A stretch of 64,000 bases of DNA, from contig JACESF010000016.1 in the NCBI GenBank assembly GCA_013911975.1, forward strand, positions 1-64,000. The letters are read 5' to 3'. The stretch is from Hyphomicrobiales bacterium (GTDB taxonomy: Bacteria; Pseudomonadota; Alphaproteobacteria; Rhizobiales; Xanthobacteraceae). Of this stretch, positions 31,875 through 40,639 are shown one piece after another (the stretch's first letter is position 1; every line of letters begins with the position of its first letter). The translations under genes and the position numbers were made by a program. The notes under the pieces were generated by a model. It was not told where the DNA came from, did no database searches, and saw nothing but the letters and a program-made list of their open reading frames with translations.

Positions 31875-32987
31875 ATGGCGCGTCTGTTCCAGCCCCTCGG
31901 CCTGCGCGGCCTCACGCTGAAGAACCGCGTGGTGGTCTCGCCCATGCAGACCTACAGCGCGCCCGAGGCGCGCGCGACGGCCTGGCACCAGGCGCATCTC
32001 GCGCGCTTCGCCCTCGGCGGCGCCGGGCTGGTGGTGGCGGAGGCCACCGCCGTGACCCCGGAGGGGCGCTCGACCGACCTCGATCTCGGGCTCTGGGACG
32101 GTGCGCAGGAACACGCCCTGCGCGGCCTCGCGGAAGCGGTCCACGCCTGCGGCGCGGCGCTCGGCGTGCAGCTCCAGCATGCAGGCCGCAAGGCGGCGAC
32201 GTCCGCGCCGTGGGAGGGGTTCCGGCCGCTCGCGCCGGAGGCCGGCGGGGCGGTGCTCGGGCCGACCGATGCGCCCGCGGCTCCCGGCGGCCATGTTCCG
32301 CGCGCGATGGCGCCATCCGACATGGCCCCGCTCGTGGCCGCCTACGCGGCTGCGGCCCGGCGCGCCGATACGGCGGGCGTGGACCTCATCGAGATCCACA
32401 TGGCCCACGGCTATCTCCTCCACAGCTTCCTGTCGCCCCTCTCCAACACCCGCGCCGACGCGTACGGCGGGGCGATCGAGGGGCGCATGCGATTTCCTCT
32501 CGAAGTGGTGGAGGGCGTGCGGGCGGCCTGGCCGGCGCACAAGCCGCTCGCCTGCCGAATCTCGTCGGTGGACGGGATCGGCATCGGCTGGTCGCTGGAG
32601 GATTCCCAGGTGCTGGTGAAGGCGTTGATCGCCGCCGGCGTCGACCTGGTGGACTGCTCCTCGGGCGGCATGATCCTGCCGAGCGGCCAGATGATGGTGC
32701 CCCGCGGCCCAGGCTTCCAGGTGCCGTTCGCGAGCCAGCTCAGGCGGGCGACCGGCGCCTGCGTGATCGCGGTCGGCGGCATCGCCGATGCGGCCGAGGC
32801 CGAGGCGGTTCTGACGCGCGAGGATGCGGACCTCGTCGCCATCGGCCGCGCGATGCTCGCCGATCCGAACTGGGCGCTCCACGCCGCCGCCACGCTTGTT
32901 GAGGACGGCGGCTGGGCGCACTGGCCGAAGCCGTTCGGCTGGTGGCTGGAGCGCCGCGCCCGCGCCGCGCGCCGGTACAAGGCTTAG
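31875..32987 (+). CDS. Old yellow enzyme family FMN oxidoreductase
   Basis: A 370-residue NAD(P)H:flavin oxidoreductase of the YqjM/2,4-dienoyl-CoA reductase type. FMN-binding and active-site stretches are LQHAGRKAATSAPWEG, EIHMAHGYLLHSFLSPLSN and AVGGIADAAEAEAVL with IGRAMLADPNW. Where YqjM has a redox-tuning cysteine (PMCMYS) this protein has VVSPMQTYSA, so that residue is a glutamine. In the island it probably reduces a conjugated double bond or an alpha,beta-unsaturated acyl-CoA. It starts 1 base after the dehydrogenase stop and is the last gene of the operon. A perfect hairpin follows 160 bases downstream. Confidence 0.9.
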   Translation: MARLFQPLGLRGLTLKNRVVVSPMQTYSAPEARATAWHQAHLARFALGGAGLVVAEATAVTPEGRSTDLDLGLWDGAQEHALRGLAEAVHACGAALGVQLQHAGRKAATSAPWEGFRPLAPEAGGAVLGPTDAPAAPGGHVPRAMAPSDMAPLVAAYAAAARRADTAGVDLIEIHMAHGYLLHSFLSPLSNTRADAYGGAIEGRMRFPLEVVEGVRAAWPAHKPLACRISSVDGIGIGWSLEDSQVLVKALIAAGVDLVDCSSGGMILPSGQMMVPRGPGFQVPFASQLRRATGACVIAVGGIADAAEAEAVLTREDADLVAIGRAMLADPNWALHAAATLVEDGGWAHWPKPFGWWLERRARAARRYKA

Positions 32988-33146
32988 GTCCCGCCGGCGC
33001 TCGCGCCATTGCCGCCTTGTCGACCGGGATATGTTCCGGTGCGGCGGCGTGCTGATCTTCCTGAAAACCACGACGGCCATCGCGAAGCGCCGGACGCCTC
33101 GCCGGGCGCCCGCGCGCGGCGGCGCGTCTTTTGTGGCCCGAAACAG

Positions 33147-33181
33147 CTTGCGCCCGGATCGCGGGACGATCCGGGCGCAAG
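33147..33181. terminator. Bidirectional 15-bp stem hairpin between converging units
   Basis: CTTGCGCCCGGATCG and CGATCCGGGCGCAAG form a perfect 15-base-pair stem with a CGGGA loop. It lies between the rightward reductase operon and the leftward TRAP operon, where transcription converges. It has no U run on either side, but the position and perfect symmetry fit a shared terminator. The rest of 32988-33234 shows nothing I can support. Confidence 0.65.
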
Positions 33182-33234
33182 GATTTCGATCGACGGTGCG
33201 GGGGGCCAGGGCCGCGGCGCAGGCGCGGCCGAAG

Positions 33235-35193
33235 CTAAAGCTTCAGATCCGCGGGCTGCCGCTGTGCGGCGCCGGCCGATCGCGGCTCGCGAAAGTGGCT
33301 CACCCCTGCCAGCGCCGCGATCATGATCAGGCCGACGATGTCGCTCCAGGCCGCCGGATAGAACAGCAGCGCCGCCGCGCCATAGACGAAGATCCGCAGC
33401 GGCCAGTTGAGCGGGCCGAAGAAGTAGCCCGTGGAGGCCGCCGTGATGGCGATGATCGCGATGGAGGTGATGCCCGTGTCATAGGCGATCTGCAGCCACG
33501 AGCCCTCCATCAGCACCCCGGTGCGGAAGATGAAGAGGAACGGGATCAGGTAGAGCCCGATGGCCAGCACCACCGCATGCCCGCCCACCTTCCAGAAGTT
33601 CACTTTCGCTATCGAAGCAGCCGCGAACACGCTCGCGCAGACCGGCGGCGTGATGGCGGACAGGATCGCGAAATAGAAGATGAACAGGTGGGCGTTGAGC
33701 GGGGCGACGCCGAGCTTGATGACGATGGGCGCCGCCACCGCCGCCGCCAGGATGTAGGAGGCGGTGGTGGGCACGTCCATGCCGAGAAGGATGGCGAGCA
33801 CCGCGGTGAGGATCAGCACGAAGACGAGGTTCTCGCCCGACAGCGACAGGATGAGGCTCGACACCTTCACACCCACCCCGGTGGCGGTGAGCACCTTCAC
33901 CACAATCGCCGCGCAGGCGAGCAGCACCGCGATCATAGCGATGGCCCGGCCGGCGTCGTAGAGGCCTTCCAGCACCTGGCCCAGATACTCGCTGTAGGTG
34001 GCGCCGAGCTCATGAGCGCGGCCCTCGGCCAAGCATTTCGCGCCGCGCAGGATCACTTGGGTGACGACCAGCATCGCCACCGCCGTCGCGCCCGCGAGGG
34101 TGGGGGTGAGGTCCATGGCGAGCATGCCGATGAGGACGCCAACCGGCAGATACATGGGCAAGGCGGTGTAGGGGTCGAGCAGCTCGCGCGCCGACGGCAT
34201 CTCCGAGCGGTCGAGCGGGCGGATGTTCATCTTGCGCGCGCGGAATCCGACGCTGAACCAGATGGTGAGGAAGTAGAGGATGGCCGGGATGAGGGCGGCG
34301 CCGACCACGCTGGAATAGGGAATGTCCAGCATCTCCGCCATGATGAAGGCGCCCGCCCCCATCACCGGCGGCATGATCTGCCCGCCCGCCGACGCCACCG
34401 CCTCGATGGCGGCGGCGTAGCTCTTGGTGTAGCCCGCCCGGTGCATGGTGGGGATGGTGATGGGGCCGAGCGCCATCACGTTCGCCACCGCCGATCCGGT
34501 CACCGTCCCGAACAGGGCGGAGGAGGCGGTGCACACCTTCGCCTGGCCGCCCCAGCTGCGGCCGGCGATCAGGGTGGCGAGCTTGATGAAGATCTCCGTC
34601 GCCCCAGTGCTGAGCAGCAGCGCGCCGAAGATGATGAACAACGCGATCACCCGGGTGCCCATGTCGACCATGTAGCCGAAGATGGTCTCGGTGGAGGCGT
34701 AGGTGGTCTCGATCAGCGTCAGGGTGGAGACGCGCGGCGGCTGCCACGGCCCGCTCACATAGGCGCTGCCCAGATAGAAATAGAGTAGCCCGGTGAGCGC
34801 GAGCAGCGGCAGGAACCAGCCGATGGTCCTGCGCGCCGCCTCCAGCACCAGGGCCAGCGCGATGAAGCCGAGCGCGAGGTCGAGCGTGCTCAACTCGCCC
34901 ATGAAGTCGGACAGGCGCTGGTTGTTGAGCGCCACGTGGAAGCAGACGTAGTAGCCCGCGAGCGCCAGCACGATGTCGAGGATGCGGCGCGCGCCCTTGC
35001 TCCCGCCCTCGACGGCCGAGAGCAGGAACACCGACCCGAGCCCGAGCCCGAGGAACAGGCCCCGCTGGACCAGCGGCTCCATCATCCCCGCGAACGAGGT
35101 GTAGAGCTGGAACAGCGCGAATCCGATGAGGATGATCCGCAAGGAGAACGCCGTGCTCTTGCCGAGCCAGCTGTCGGTGGTGCCGTCTGCCAT
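33235..35193 (-). CDS. TRAP transporter fused permease (TAXI type)
   Basis: A 652-residue membrane protein in which the small (4-helix) and large (12-helix) TRAP permease subunits are fused, as is usual with TAXI binding proteins. Recognisable parts are ALFGTVTGSAVANVMALGPI, AAIEAVASAGGQIMPPVMGA and GMDVPTTASYILAAAVAAP, the substrate/ion-path motifs of the large subunit. It imports an organic acid with Na+ or H+. It follows the binding protein gene by 32 bases on the same strand. Start chosen at the ATG where the first residues and first helix begin; an upstream extension overlaps the preceding gene. Confidence 0.92.
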   Translation of the reverse strand: MADGTTDSWLGKSTAFSLRIILIGFALFQLYTSFAGMMEPLVQRGLFLGLGLGSVFLLSAVEGGSKGARRILDIVLALAGYYVCFHVALNNQRLSDFMGELSTLDLALGFIALALVLEAARRTIGWFLPLLALTGLLYFYLGSAYVSGPWQPPRVSTLTLIETTYASTETIFGYMVDMGTRVIALFIIFGALLLSTGATEIFIKLATLIAGRSWGGQAKVCTASSALFGTVTGSAVANVMALGPITIPTMHRAGYTKSYAAAIEAVASAGGQIMPPVMGAGAFIMAEMLDIPYSSVVGAALIPAILYFLTIWFSVGFRARKMNIRPLDRSEMPSARELLDPYTALPMYLPVGVLIGMLAMDLTPTLAGATAVAMLVVTQVILRGAKCLAEGRAHELGATYSEYLGQVLEGLYDAGRAIAMIAVLLACAAIVVKVLTATGVGVKVSSLILSLSGENLVFVLILTAVLAILLGMDVPTTASYILAAAVAAPIVIKLGVAPLNAHLFIFYFAILSAITPPVCASVFAAASIAKVNFWKVGGHAVVLAIGLYLIPFLFIFRTGVLMEGSWLQIAYDTGITSIAIIAITAASTGYFFGPLNWPLRIFVYGAAALLFYPAAWSDIVGLIMIAALAGVSHFREPRSAGAAQRQPADLKL

Positions 35194-35225
35194 CTGAGCG
35201 CCTCTGACGTTCGCAGCCGAAGGAA

Positions 35226-36224
35226 TTATTGCGCCGACTTCCAGTGGGCGAGCGCGCCGGGATGGACGGCGATGCCGATCTCGACCGTCTCGAGCAGCGA
35301 CTTCTTGAAGTCGTAGTCCTTCAGCTGCGGCCACACGCTGATGAGGATCTGCCGGTTCTGGTCGATGGCGTGGGCGATCTTCTTCGCGGTCGCATCGTTC
35401 ATCAGCGACAAACGCGTGGCATAGACGATCGGCACCGAGGGCGTGGCGAAGGCCGGGTTGTCCTTGATGAAGCCGACCGGGATGGTGACGAAGCTCACGC
35501 CCGGGATCTTGGCGAGCACCTTCTCCTGCTGCTCCTTGGTGAAGCCCAGGATGCGCATGTCCACCTTGGTCATCAGCTCGCGCAGAGTCGCGTCGACGCG
35601 CGAGGCGGCGGCGTACTTGGAGTAGCCCACGAGCTGGTTGTTGCCGACGCCCTCGATGGCGTCGTTCACGGTGCCGTAGATGTAGCGCGGCTTGATGCCA
35701 AGCAGGTTGAAGCTCTGGGTGACGAGCAGCTCGCCGCCGCTGCCGCGAATGCCGGGCGTGAAGTTCTTGCCCGTCAGCCCGTTGAGGTCGGTGATGCCGC
35801 TGTCGACGCGCACCGCGATGTTGATGATGGAATCGTCATAGGGGTAGAGCGCCACGAGGTCGGCCACCGGCTTGCCCTCGAACTGGCCGGTGCCGTTCTT
35901 CGCCTGCACAAAGACGTCGCCCGCCACGAGGCCGAGGTCGATCTCGCCCCGCGCCAGCCGGCGCACGTTGTCGACGCTGGCCCCGGTCTCCACCACCGTG
36001 ACCGTGGTGCCCGGATTTCCCTTCTCGATGGCCTGCGCCATGCCCACGGCCACCTGGTAGTGGCTCGACGTGGCGTTGGTGGCGCCGAGCGTGAGCGTCT
36101 CCGCCCCGGCCGGCAGCGCCAGCAGCGCCGCGAAGGCGCCGCCGCAGAAGAGGGCCGACGCGCGGCCGCGGCCGCGCCGGCGGCCCATGAGAAGCCCAAT
36201 AGCGCGAGAGAAGTGTCCCCGCAT
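35226..36224 (-). CDS. TAXI-family TRAP solute-binding protein
   Basis: A 332-residue periplasmic binding protein. It has a long signal peptide (RASALFCGGAFAALLALPAG, cleaved near residue 41), then TLTLGATNATSSHYQVAVGM and LARGEIDLGLVAGDVF, as in TAXI proteins that bind carboxylates. GGAGGA eight bases ahead selects this ATG over one ten codons upstream. With the fused permease it should import the growth substrate of the island. The signal is preceded by a basic stretch. Transcribed from the divergent promoter with operator copy 2. Confidence 0.92.
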   Translation of the reverse strand: MRGHFSRAIGLLMGRRRGRGRASALFCGGAFAALLALPAGAETLTLGATNATSSHYQVAVGMAQAIEKGNPGTTVTVVETGASVDNVRRLARGEIDLGLVAGDVFVQAKNGTGQFEGKPVADLVALYPYDDSIINIAVRVDSGITDLNGLTGKNFTPGIRGSGGELLVTQSFNLLGIKPRYIYGTVNDAIEGVGNNQLVGYSKYAAASRVDATLRELMTKVDMRILGFTKEQQEKVLAKIPGVSFVTIPVGFIKDNPAFATPSVPIVYATRLSLMNDATAKKIAHAIDQNRQILISVWPQLKDYDFKKSLLETVEIGIAVHPGALAHWKSAQ

Positions 36225-36379
36225 GTCGTTCCTCCAAAGTTTTTCTTGTCGCACGCCGGGTCGCGCCGGCGGTCACGGGATGAACGCCGGCGGCGCGCAC
36301 GAACGCGCCGGGCCGGGCCCTCATCGTCCCGATACTTATGAACGTGACACAGATCGGAGGAAGGTACAATTACATTTTG

Positions 36380-36406
36380 AAAATACGTTCCGCACAGTGA
36401 GTTTTT
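36380..36406. promoter_or_regulatory. Operator-like repeat, copy 2 (divergent promoter)
   Basis: AAAATACGTTCCGCACAGTG followed by AGTTTTT. It matches the sites at 29311 and 43763 in core and flanks. It lies between the leftward TAXI/TRAP genes and the rightward hydratase gene, so one site could control both. Confidence 0.65.
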
Positions 36407-36455
36407 GATGTAGCCTGATCGCCGTGCCATCATTCGGCAAGGAACGGAATCGGTG

Positions 36456-37238
36456 ATGCATCCCGACGAGATCGTGCAATTCGAGGCCGCAGACGGCCTC
36501 GCCACCATCACCCTGAACCGCCCGGAGCGGCGCAACGCCCTGTCGGTCGCTGCCGCCGAGAGGCTCTTCGACCTGTGGGAGGAGGTAGACCGGCGCCCCG
36601 AGATCCGCGCCGTGATCCTCACCGCCGCGCCCTGCGGCACGTTCTGCGCCGGCATGGACCTGAAGGAGGCGAGCAGCATCGGTGCCAAGGGCGGCGACGT
36701 ACTGCAGATAATTCGCGACCCGTTTCACGAGCGCATGCGCCGCGTGCGCGCGCCTATCATCGCCGCCATGACCGGCCACTTCGCCGCAGGCGGCTTCATG
36801 CTCTCGCTCAACGCCGACATCCGCATCGGCGTCGCCGGCACCAGCGGCGGGATCACCGAGGTGAAGCGCGGGCGCGGCTCGCCCTGGGCGGTGCCGCTCC
36901 TCTGGCAGATGCCGCAGCCGCTGGTGATGGAGATGGTCCTCACCGGCGAGCCCCAGACGATCGAACGCCTGCACGCCATCGGCTTCGTCAATTATGTGGA
37001 GCCGACGGCAGAAGCGGCGCTGGAGCGGGCACGGACGCTGGCGCGCATCATCGTCGCCAACGCTCCGCTCTCGGTGGCGGCGGGCAAGCAGTCGTTGCTC
37101 AATGCCATGAGCCTGGGCTGCGACGCCGGCCTTGCCGAGGCCAAGCAGATCTATCGCTCCGTCTATGACAGCCGCGACGCTCAGGAGGGCCCGCGCGCCT
37201 TCGCCGAGAAGCGCGCGCCGGTCTGGACCGGGACTTAG
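36456..37238 (+). CDS. Enoyl-CoA hydratase/isomerase family protein (second paralogue)
   Basis: A 260-residue crotonase-fold protein: TLNRPERRNALSVAAAERLF, AAPCGTFCAGMDLKEAS, then MTGHFAAGGFMLSLNADIRI and EVKRGRGSPWAVPLLWQMPQ. It is a close paralogue of the hydratase at 29441, with the same CGTFCAGMDLKE block and the same ending (AFAEKRAPVWTG versus AFAEGRVPVWQG). The duplicated pair probably acts on related intermediates. A GTG three bases upstream is an alternative start; AAGGAA lies about 10 bases before. A series of three hairpins follows the stop. Confidence 0.88.
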   Translation: MHPDEIVQFEAADGLATITLNRPERRNALSVAAAERLFDLWEEVDRRPEIRAVILTAAPCGTFCAGMDLKEASSIGAKGGDVLQIIRDPFHERMRRVRAPIIAAMTGHFAAGGFMLSLNADIRIGVAGTSGGITEVKRGRGSPWAVPLLWQMPQPLVMEMVLTGEPQTIERLHAIGFVNYVEPTAEAALERARTLARIIVANAPLSVAAGKQSLLNAMSLGCDAGLAEAKQIYRSVYDSRDAQEGPRAFAEKRAPVWTGT

Positions 37239-37256
37239 AGTGCGATTGGTCGCTCC

Positions 37257-37339
37257 GGAAGCGCGAGGCGCTTCCACGTGGACTGTGGTTCGCTCTCTAA
37301 CTTATTGAGAGAGCCGGATTCGGCGTAGGCGAATCCGGC
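37257..37339. repeat. Three consecutive perfect hairpins
   Basis: GGAAGCGC/GCGCTTCC (37257-37275), GCTCTCT/AGAGAGC (37292-37314) and GCCGGATTCG/CGAATCCGGC (37313-37339) follow each other between the hydratase and the first IclR gene. The first and last may terminate the hydratase transcript; the arrangement also recalls repetitive extragenic palindromes. Confidence 0.6.
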
Positions 37340-37365
37340 TTGAGGGTGCGAGCGTGGGAAGGATC

Positions 37366-38163
37366 ATGGCGCCATCCAAGGACAAGACCACCGAGGTCGT
37401 CTCGCTGGCGCGCGGGCTCGCCATATTGCGGGCTTTCCGCGCCATCGACGCGCCGCTCGGCAACAAGGAGATCGCCGAGCGCACCGGGCTGCCCAAGGCG
37501 ACCGTGGCGCGGCTCGCCTACACGCTGTGCGCCATGGGCTATCTGCGGCAGGTGGGGCCGCACGCCCAGTACCACCTCGGCGACAAGGTCTCCACGCTCG
37601 GCTACACGGTGCTGCGCACGCTCTCGGTGCGCCAGGTGGCCGAGCCGCTGATGCAGGCCATGGCCGACAAGCACGAAATGTCGGTCGCGCTCGGCATCGG
37701 CAACGGTCCGGACATGATCTATCTGCATTATTGCTCGGGTCCCGAGACCATCACCATGCGCCTGCATATCGGCGCCCTGGTGCCCATCGCCCAGTCGGCC
37801 ATGGGGCGGGCCTATATGTGGGCGCTGCCGCCGCCGGCACGCGAGGCCCACATGCAGGCCATCCGCGCCGCGGCTGGCCCCTCCGCCGACGCGATGGAGG
37901 ATGGCCTGCGCGAGGCCATCGCCGAGGTGGACCGGCGTGGCTTCTCGGTCTCCTTCGGCGACTGGCGCCGGGAGATATATGCGGTGGGCGCGCCGGTGTG
38001 GCTCGACCGCGGCGAAACCATCCTGGCGCTCAATTGCGGCACGCGGCGGCGCGATCTCGATCCGGCGCGGTTCCAGGACGAGCTGGGACCGGAGCTGATG
38101 GCCATGTCGAGCGAGATCGGCCACCGCATGGATCAACTGGGCGCGAGCTTCTGGGGCGACTGA
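37366..38163 (+). CDS. IclR-family transcriptional regulator (first)
   Basis: A 265-residue IclR regulator. The winged helix-turn-helix (about residues 8-70) contains VVSLARGLAILRAF, NKEIAERTGLPKATVARLAY and GYLRQVGPHAQYHLG. The effector domain (80-260) has PMAQSAMGRAYMWAL-like VPIAQSAMGRAYMWAL and RREIYAVGAPVW. The start is fixed by GGGAAGG four bases upstream; a GTG 12 bases earlier is less likely. It is followed 7 bases later by a second IclR gene on the same transcript. It is the best candidate for binding the three-copy operator, although binding cannot be shown here. Confidence 0.92.
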   Translation: MAPSKDKTTEVVSLARGLAILRAFRAIDAPLGNKEIAERTGLPKATVARLAYTLCAMGYLRQVGPHAQYHLGDKVSTLGYTVLRTLSVRQVAEPLMQAMADKHEMSVALGIGNGPDMIYLHYCSGPETITMRLHIGALVPIAQSAMGRAYMWALPPPAREAHMQAIRAAAGPSADAMEDGLREAIAEVDRRGFSVSFGDWRREIYAVGAPVWLDRGETILALNCGTRRRDLDPARFQDELGPELMAMSSEIGHRMDQLGASFWGD

Positions 38164-38170
38164 CCTTTCC

Positions 38171-39076
38171 ATGGATGACCAGATCGACGAAAGCACCGCC
38201 GAAGACCGGGCCGCCCCGGCCCCGCGCGACATGGTGCGCCGCCGCCGCCAGCGCGGGGTGATCGCGCAGGACCGCGACTTCGTGAACGCGCTGGCGCGCG
38301 GGCTCATCGTGCTCGAGGCGTTCGGCACCACCCAGTCGGTCTGGCTCAGCGGCATGGAGGTGGCGGAGAAGGTGGGCCTGCCCAAGCCCACCACGTCGCG
38401 TCTGCTCCAGGCGCTGGCCGGCCTCGGCTATCTGCACTATTCGCCACGCCGGCGGCAGTTCCGCATCGGCACGGCGGTGCTGGCGCTGGGATTCGCCGCG
38501 CGCGAGCCGTTCAGCCTCGGCGACCTGGTGCGGCCCTACCTGAAGGAGCTGGCGGACACCTTCGCGGTCCATGCCTCCCTCGCCGCGCGCGACCGCCTCG
38601 ACGTGATCGAGCTCGAGGTGTGCCACTCCCTCAACACGCTCATGACCCTGCGCCTGGAAGTGGGCTCGCGCATCCCGCTGGCAGGCACCGCCACCGGACA
38701 TGCCCTGATCGCGCCGCTGGCCGAGAACGAGCTCCAGTATCTCCTCGGCCTGCTGCGCGAGCGCCACGCCAAGCGCTGGGACACCCTGCTCGCCAGCATC
38801 GAGACCGGGCGGCGCGAGGTGGCCGAGCAGGGCTTCACCACCGCGTCCGCGAGCTGGAACACCGACATCAACGGCGTGGCCGTGCCGCTGGTCTTCCCCG
38901 GCGGCTCGCCGGTCTACGCGCTCGCCTGCGGCGCCCCGGCCCGGCACCTGCCTGGCTGGAAGCAGCGCAAGATCGGCCAGCGCCTCGTGCAGATCGCCCG
39001 CGAGATCGAGCGCCGCCTGCTGGACGGCAACGTGGCGGCCCATCCCGGTGTCCCGGAGGTTTCCGATGTCCGATGA
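38171..39076 (+). CDS. IclR-family transcriptional regulator (second)
   Basis: A 301-residue IclR regulator with a charged 35-residue N-terminal extension (MVRRRRQRGVIAQDRDF). The DNA-binding domain spans about residues 38-105 (NALARGLIVLEAFGTTQSVW and VGLPKPTTSRLLQALAGLGY); the effector domain has RIPLAGTATGHALIAPL. It resembles PcaR/PobR-type activators in having FVNALARGL. Two IclR proteins in tandem suggest one senses the substrate and the other an aromatic or CoA intermediate. Its end overlaps the next gene by 11 bases. Confidence 0.9.
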   Translation: MDDQIDESTAEDRAAPAPRDMVRRRRQRGVIAQDRDFVNALARGLIVLEAFGTTQSVWLSGMEVAEKVGLPKPTTSRLLQALAGLGYLHYSPRRRQFRIGTAVLALGFAAREPFSLGDLVRPYLKELADTFAVHASLAARDRLDVIELEVCHSLNTLMTLRLEVGSRIPLAGTATGHALIAPLAENELQYLLGLLRERHAKRWDTLLASIETGRREVAEQGFTTASASWNTDINGVAVPLVFPGGSPVYALACGAPARHLPGWKQRKIGQRLVQIAREIERRLLDGNVAAHPGVPEVSDVR

Positions 39077-39860
39077 GGTCCTGCTGGATCGCCGGCCCGA
39101 CGGCGTCGCGCTCCTGACCCTGAACGATCCCGCGCGGCGCAATCCGCTCTCCGACCGCCACATGCTCGATGCCCTGGTGGCGCGGCTCAGGGAGGTGGAG
39201 CAGGACGGCGCCGTCCGCGTCCTGGTGATCACCGGCGCGGGGCCGGTGTTCTCCGCCGGGGGCAACGTGAAGGACATGCGGGCGAAGGCCGGCATGTTCG
39301 CGGGGCCGGCGGTGGAGATCGCCGAGGCCTACCTGTCGGGCGTGCAGCAGATCCCGCAGATCATGCAGCGGCTCGACATCCCCACCATTGCCGCGGTGAA
39401 CGGGCCGGCCATGGGCGCGGGCTGCGACTTGAGCCTCATGTGCGACATGCGCCTCGCCTCGGGCACGGCGCTGTTCGGCGAGGTGTTCGTCAATCTCGGC
39501 ATCGTCTCCGGAGACGGCGGCGGCTGGTTCCTGGTGCGCCATGTGGGTTACCAGCGGGCGTGCGAGATCAGCTTCCGCGGCCGGCCCATCGATGCCGCGG
39601 AGGCGCTGCGCCTCGGCCTGGTGCTCGACGTGGTGCCAGAGGAGGAGCTTCTGCCGCGCGCGCTCGCGCTCGCCGGCGAGATCGCCGCCAAGCCCGCGCC
39701 GGCGATCCGCATGACCAAGCGCCTTCTGCGCATGGCGGAGCGCACCCATCTTCAGGACTTCCTCGGCGCCGCCGCCGCCATGCAGGCGGCCGCCCATGGC
39801 AGCGCCGAGCACGACGCGGCGCTCGACGCCGCGCTCGCCCTGCGCGCCCGCGCCTCCTGA
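39066..39860 (+). CDS. Enoyl-CoA hydratase/isomerase family protein (third)
   Basis: A 264-residue crotonase-fold protein: TLNDPARRNPLSDRHMLDAL, GPVFSAGGNVKDMR and NGPAMGAGCDLSLMCDMRLA, with FGEVFVNLGIVSGDGGGWFL supplying the catalytic-region glutamate and aspartate. This one resembles typical crotonase/enoyl-CoA hydratases more than the two paralogues at 29441 and 36456. GGAGG eight bases upstream sets the start inside the IclR gene. It converges with the CoA-transferase gene 14 bases away. Confidence 0.9.
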   Translation: MSDEVLLDRRPDGVALLTLNDPARRNPLSDRHMLDALVARLREVEQDGAVRVLVITGAGPVFSAGGNVKDMRAKAGMFAGPAVEIAEAYLSGVQQIPQIMQRLDIPTIAAVNGPAMGAGCDLSLMCDMRLASGTALFGEVFVNLGIVSGDGGGWFLVRHVGYQRACEISFRGRPIDAAEALRLGLVLDVVPEEELLPRALALAGEIAAKPAPAIRMTKRLLRMAERTHLQDFLGAAAAMQAAAHGSAEHDAALDAALALRARAS

Positions 39861-39874
39861 GGCCGGGGCGGCGC

Positions 39875-40639
39875 TCAGTTCCGCAGCAGGCCGTCGGGGT
39901 CCACGATGCCGCGCAGCAGCTCCAGCTCGCGCGCGGTGGGCGCGGGCGTCTCCGGCACCTCGGCCGGCACTTCGAGCGCGAAGCCGGTCTTCGCCGCCAC
40001 CTCGTCCACCGAGCTCCAGGCATGCACCGACTTCAGGCGCATGCGCAGGGTCTGCGGGTTGAAGTCCATCACCGCCAGCGGCGTGATGCAGAAGCGGGGG
40101 CCGCCCTTCAGGCCGGCCGCCTTGACGCTTTTCGGCCCGTCAAGGAAGCCGGGGGAGGTGACGAAGTCCACCTTCTCCACGAAGGTGCGGGGCGAGTGCG
40201 CGGTTGTGCAGATGTAAAAGCGCCGCGACATGGCGGCATAGGAGATGTTGGCGGCACCCGGCCCGCGCATCTTCGGCTTGTCGATGGTGCCGCCCACGAA
40301 ATGCAGGTTGATGTTGCCGTGCGCGTCCACCTGCATGCCGTTGTGGAAGAAGAAGTCGAGGCCGCGATGGGAGTGGCCGAACAGTTCCAGGAACGTCTCC
40401 GAGGCCTCGCACGCCCCGAGCGCCCGGTCGTCCAGCATGGAGTTCCACAGCTTTCTGGGCCGCGGATTGACGAACATCTCGCCGGCGATCTGAATGTTCG
40501 GCGCATGGGTGAGGCGGGCGAGCAGGATCGCCGCCATGGGAATGGCCGCCGACGCCCCGGCAGCGCCGAGCTCGCCATCCTCAAGGTCGCGGGAGAGATA
40601 GACGGCCTGGAGCTCGGCCGGCGCGCAGTCGGTGGTCAT
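39875..40639 (-). CDS. CoA-transferase subunit B (GctB/IpdB-like)
   Basis: A 254-residue subunit of a family I-type CoA-transferase: IPMAAILLARLTHAPNIQIA, LDFFFHNGMQVDAHGNINL, HFVGGTIDKPKMRGPGAANI and FITSPGFLDG-like VDFVTSPGFLDG. Glutaconate CoA-transferase uses a glutamate near residue 54 of this subunit; here GEMF supplies Glu54, but an alignment is needed to confirm equivalence. Related IpdAB proteins are ring-opening hydrolases in steroid degradation, so either CoA transfer or C-C hydrolysis is possible. Its ATG overlaps the stop of subunit A (ATGA at 40636-40639). Confidence 0.87.
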   Translation of the reverse strand: MTTDCAPAELQAVYLSRDLEDGELGAAGASAAIPMAAILLARLTHAPNIQIAGEMFVNPRPRKLWNSMLDDRALGACEASETFLELFGHSHRGLDFFFHNGMQVDAHGNINLHFVGGTIDKPKMRGPGAANISYAAMSRRFYICTTAHSPRTFVEKVDFVTSPGFLDGPKSVKAAGLKGGPRFCITPLAVMDFNPQTLRMRLKSVHAWSSVDEVAAKTGFALEVPAEVPETPAPTARELELLRGIVDPDGLLRN

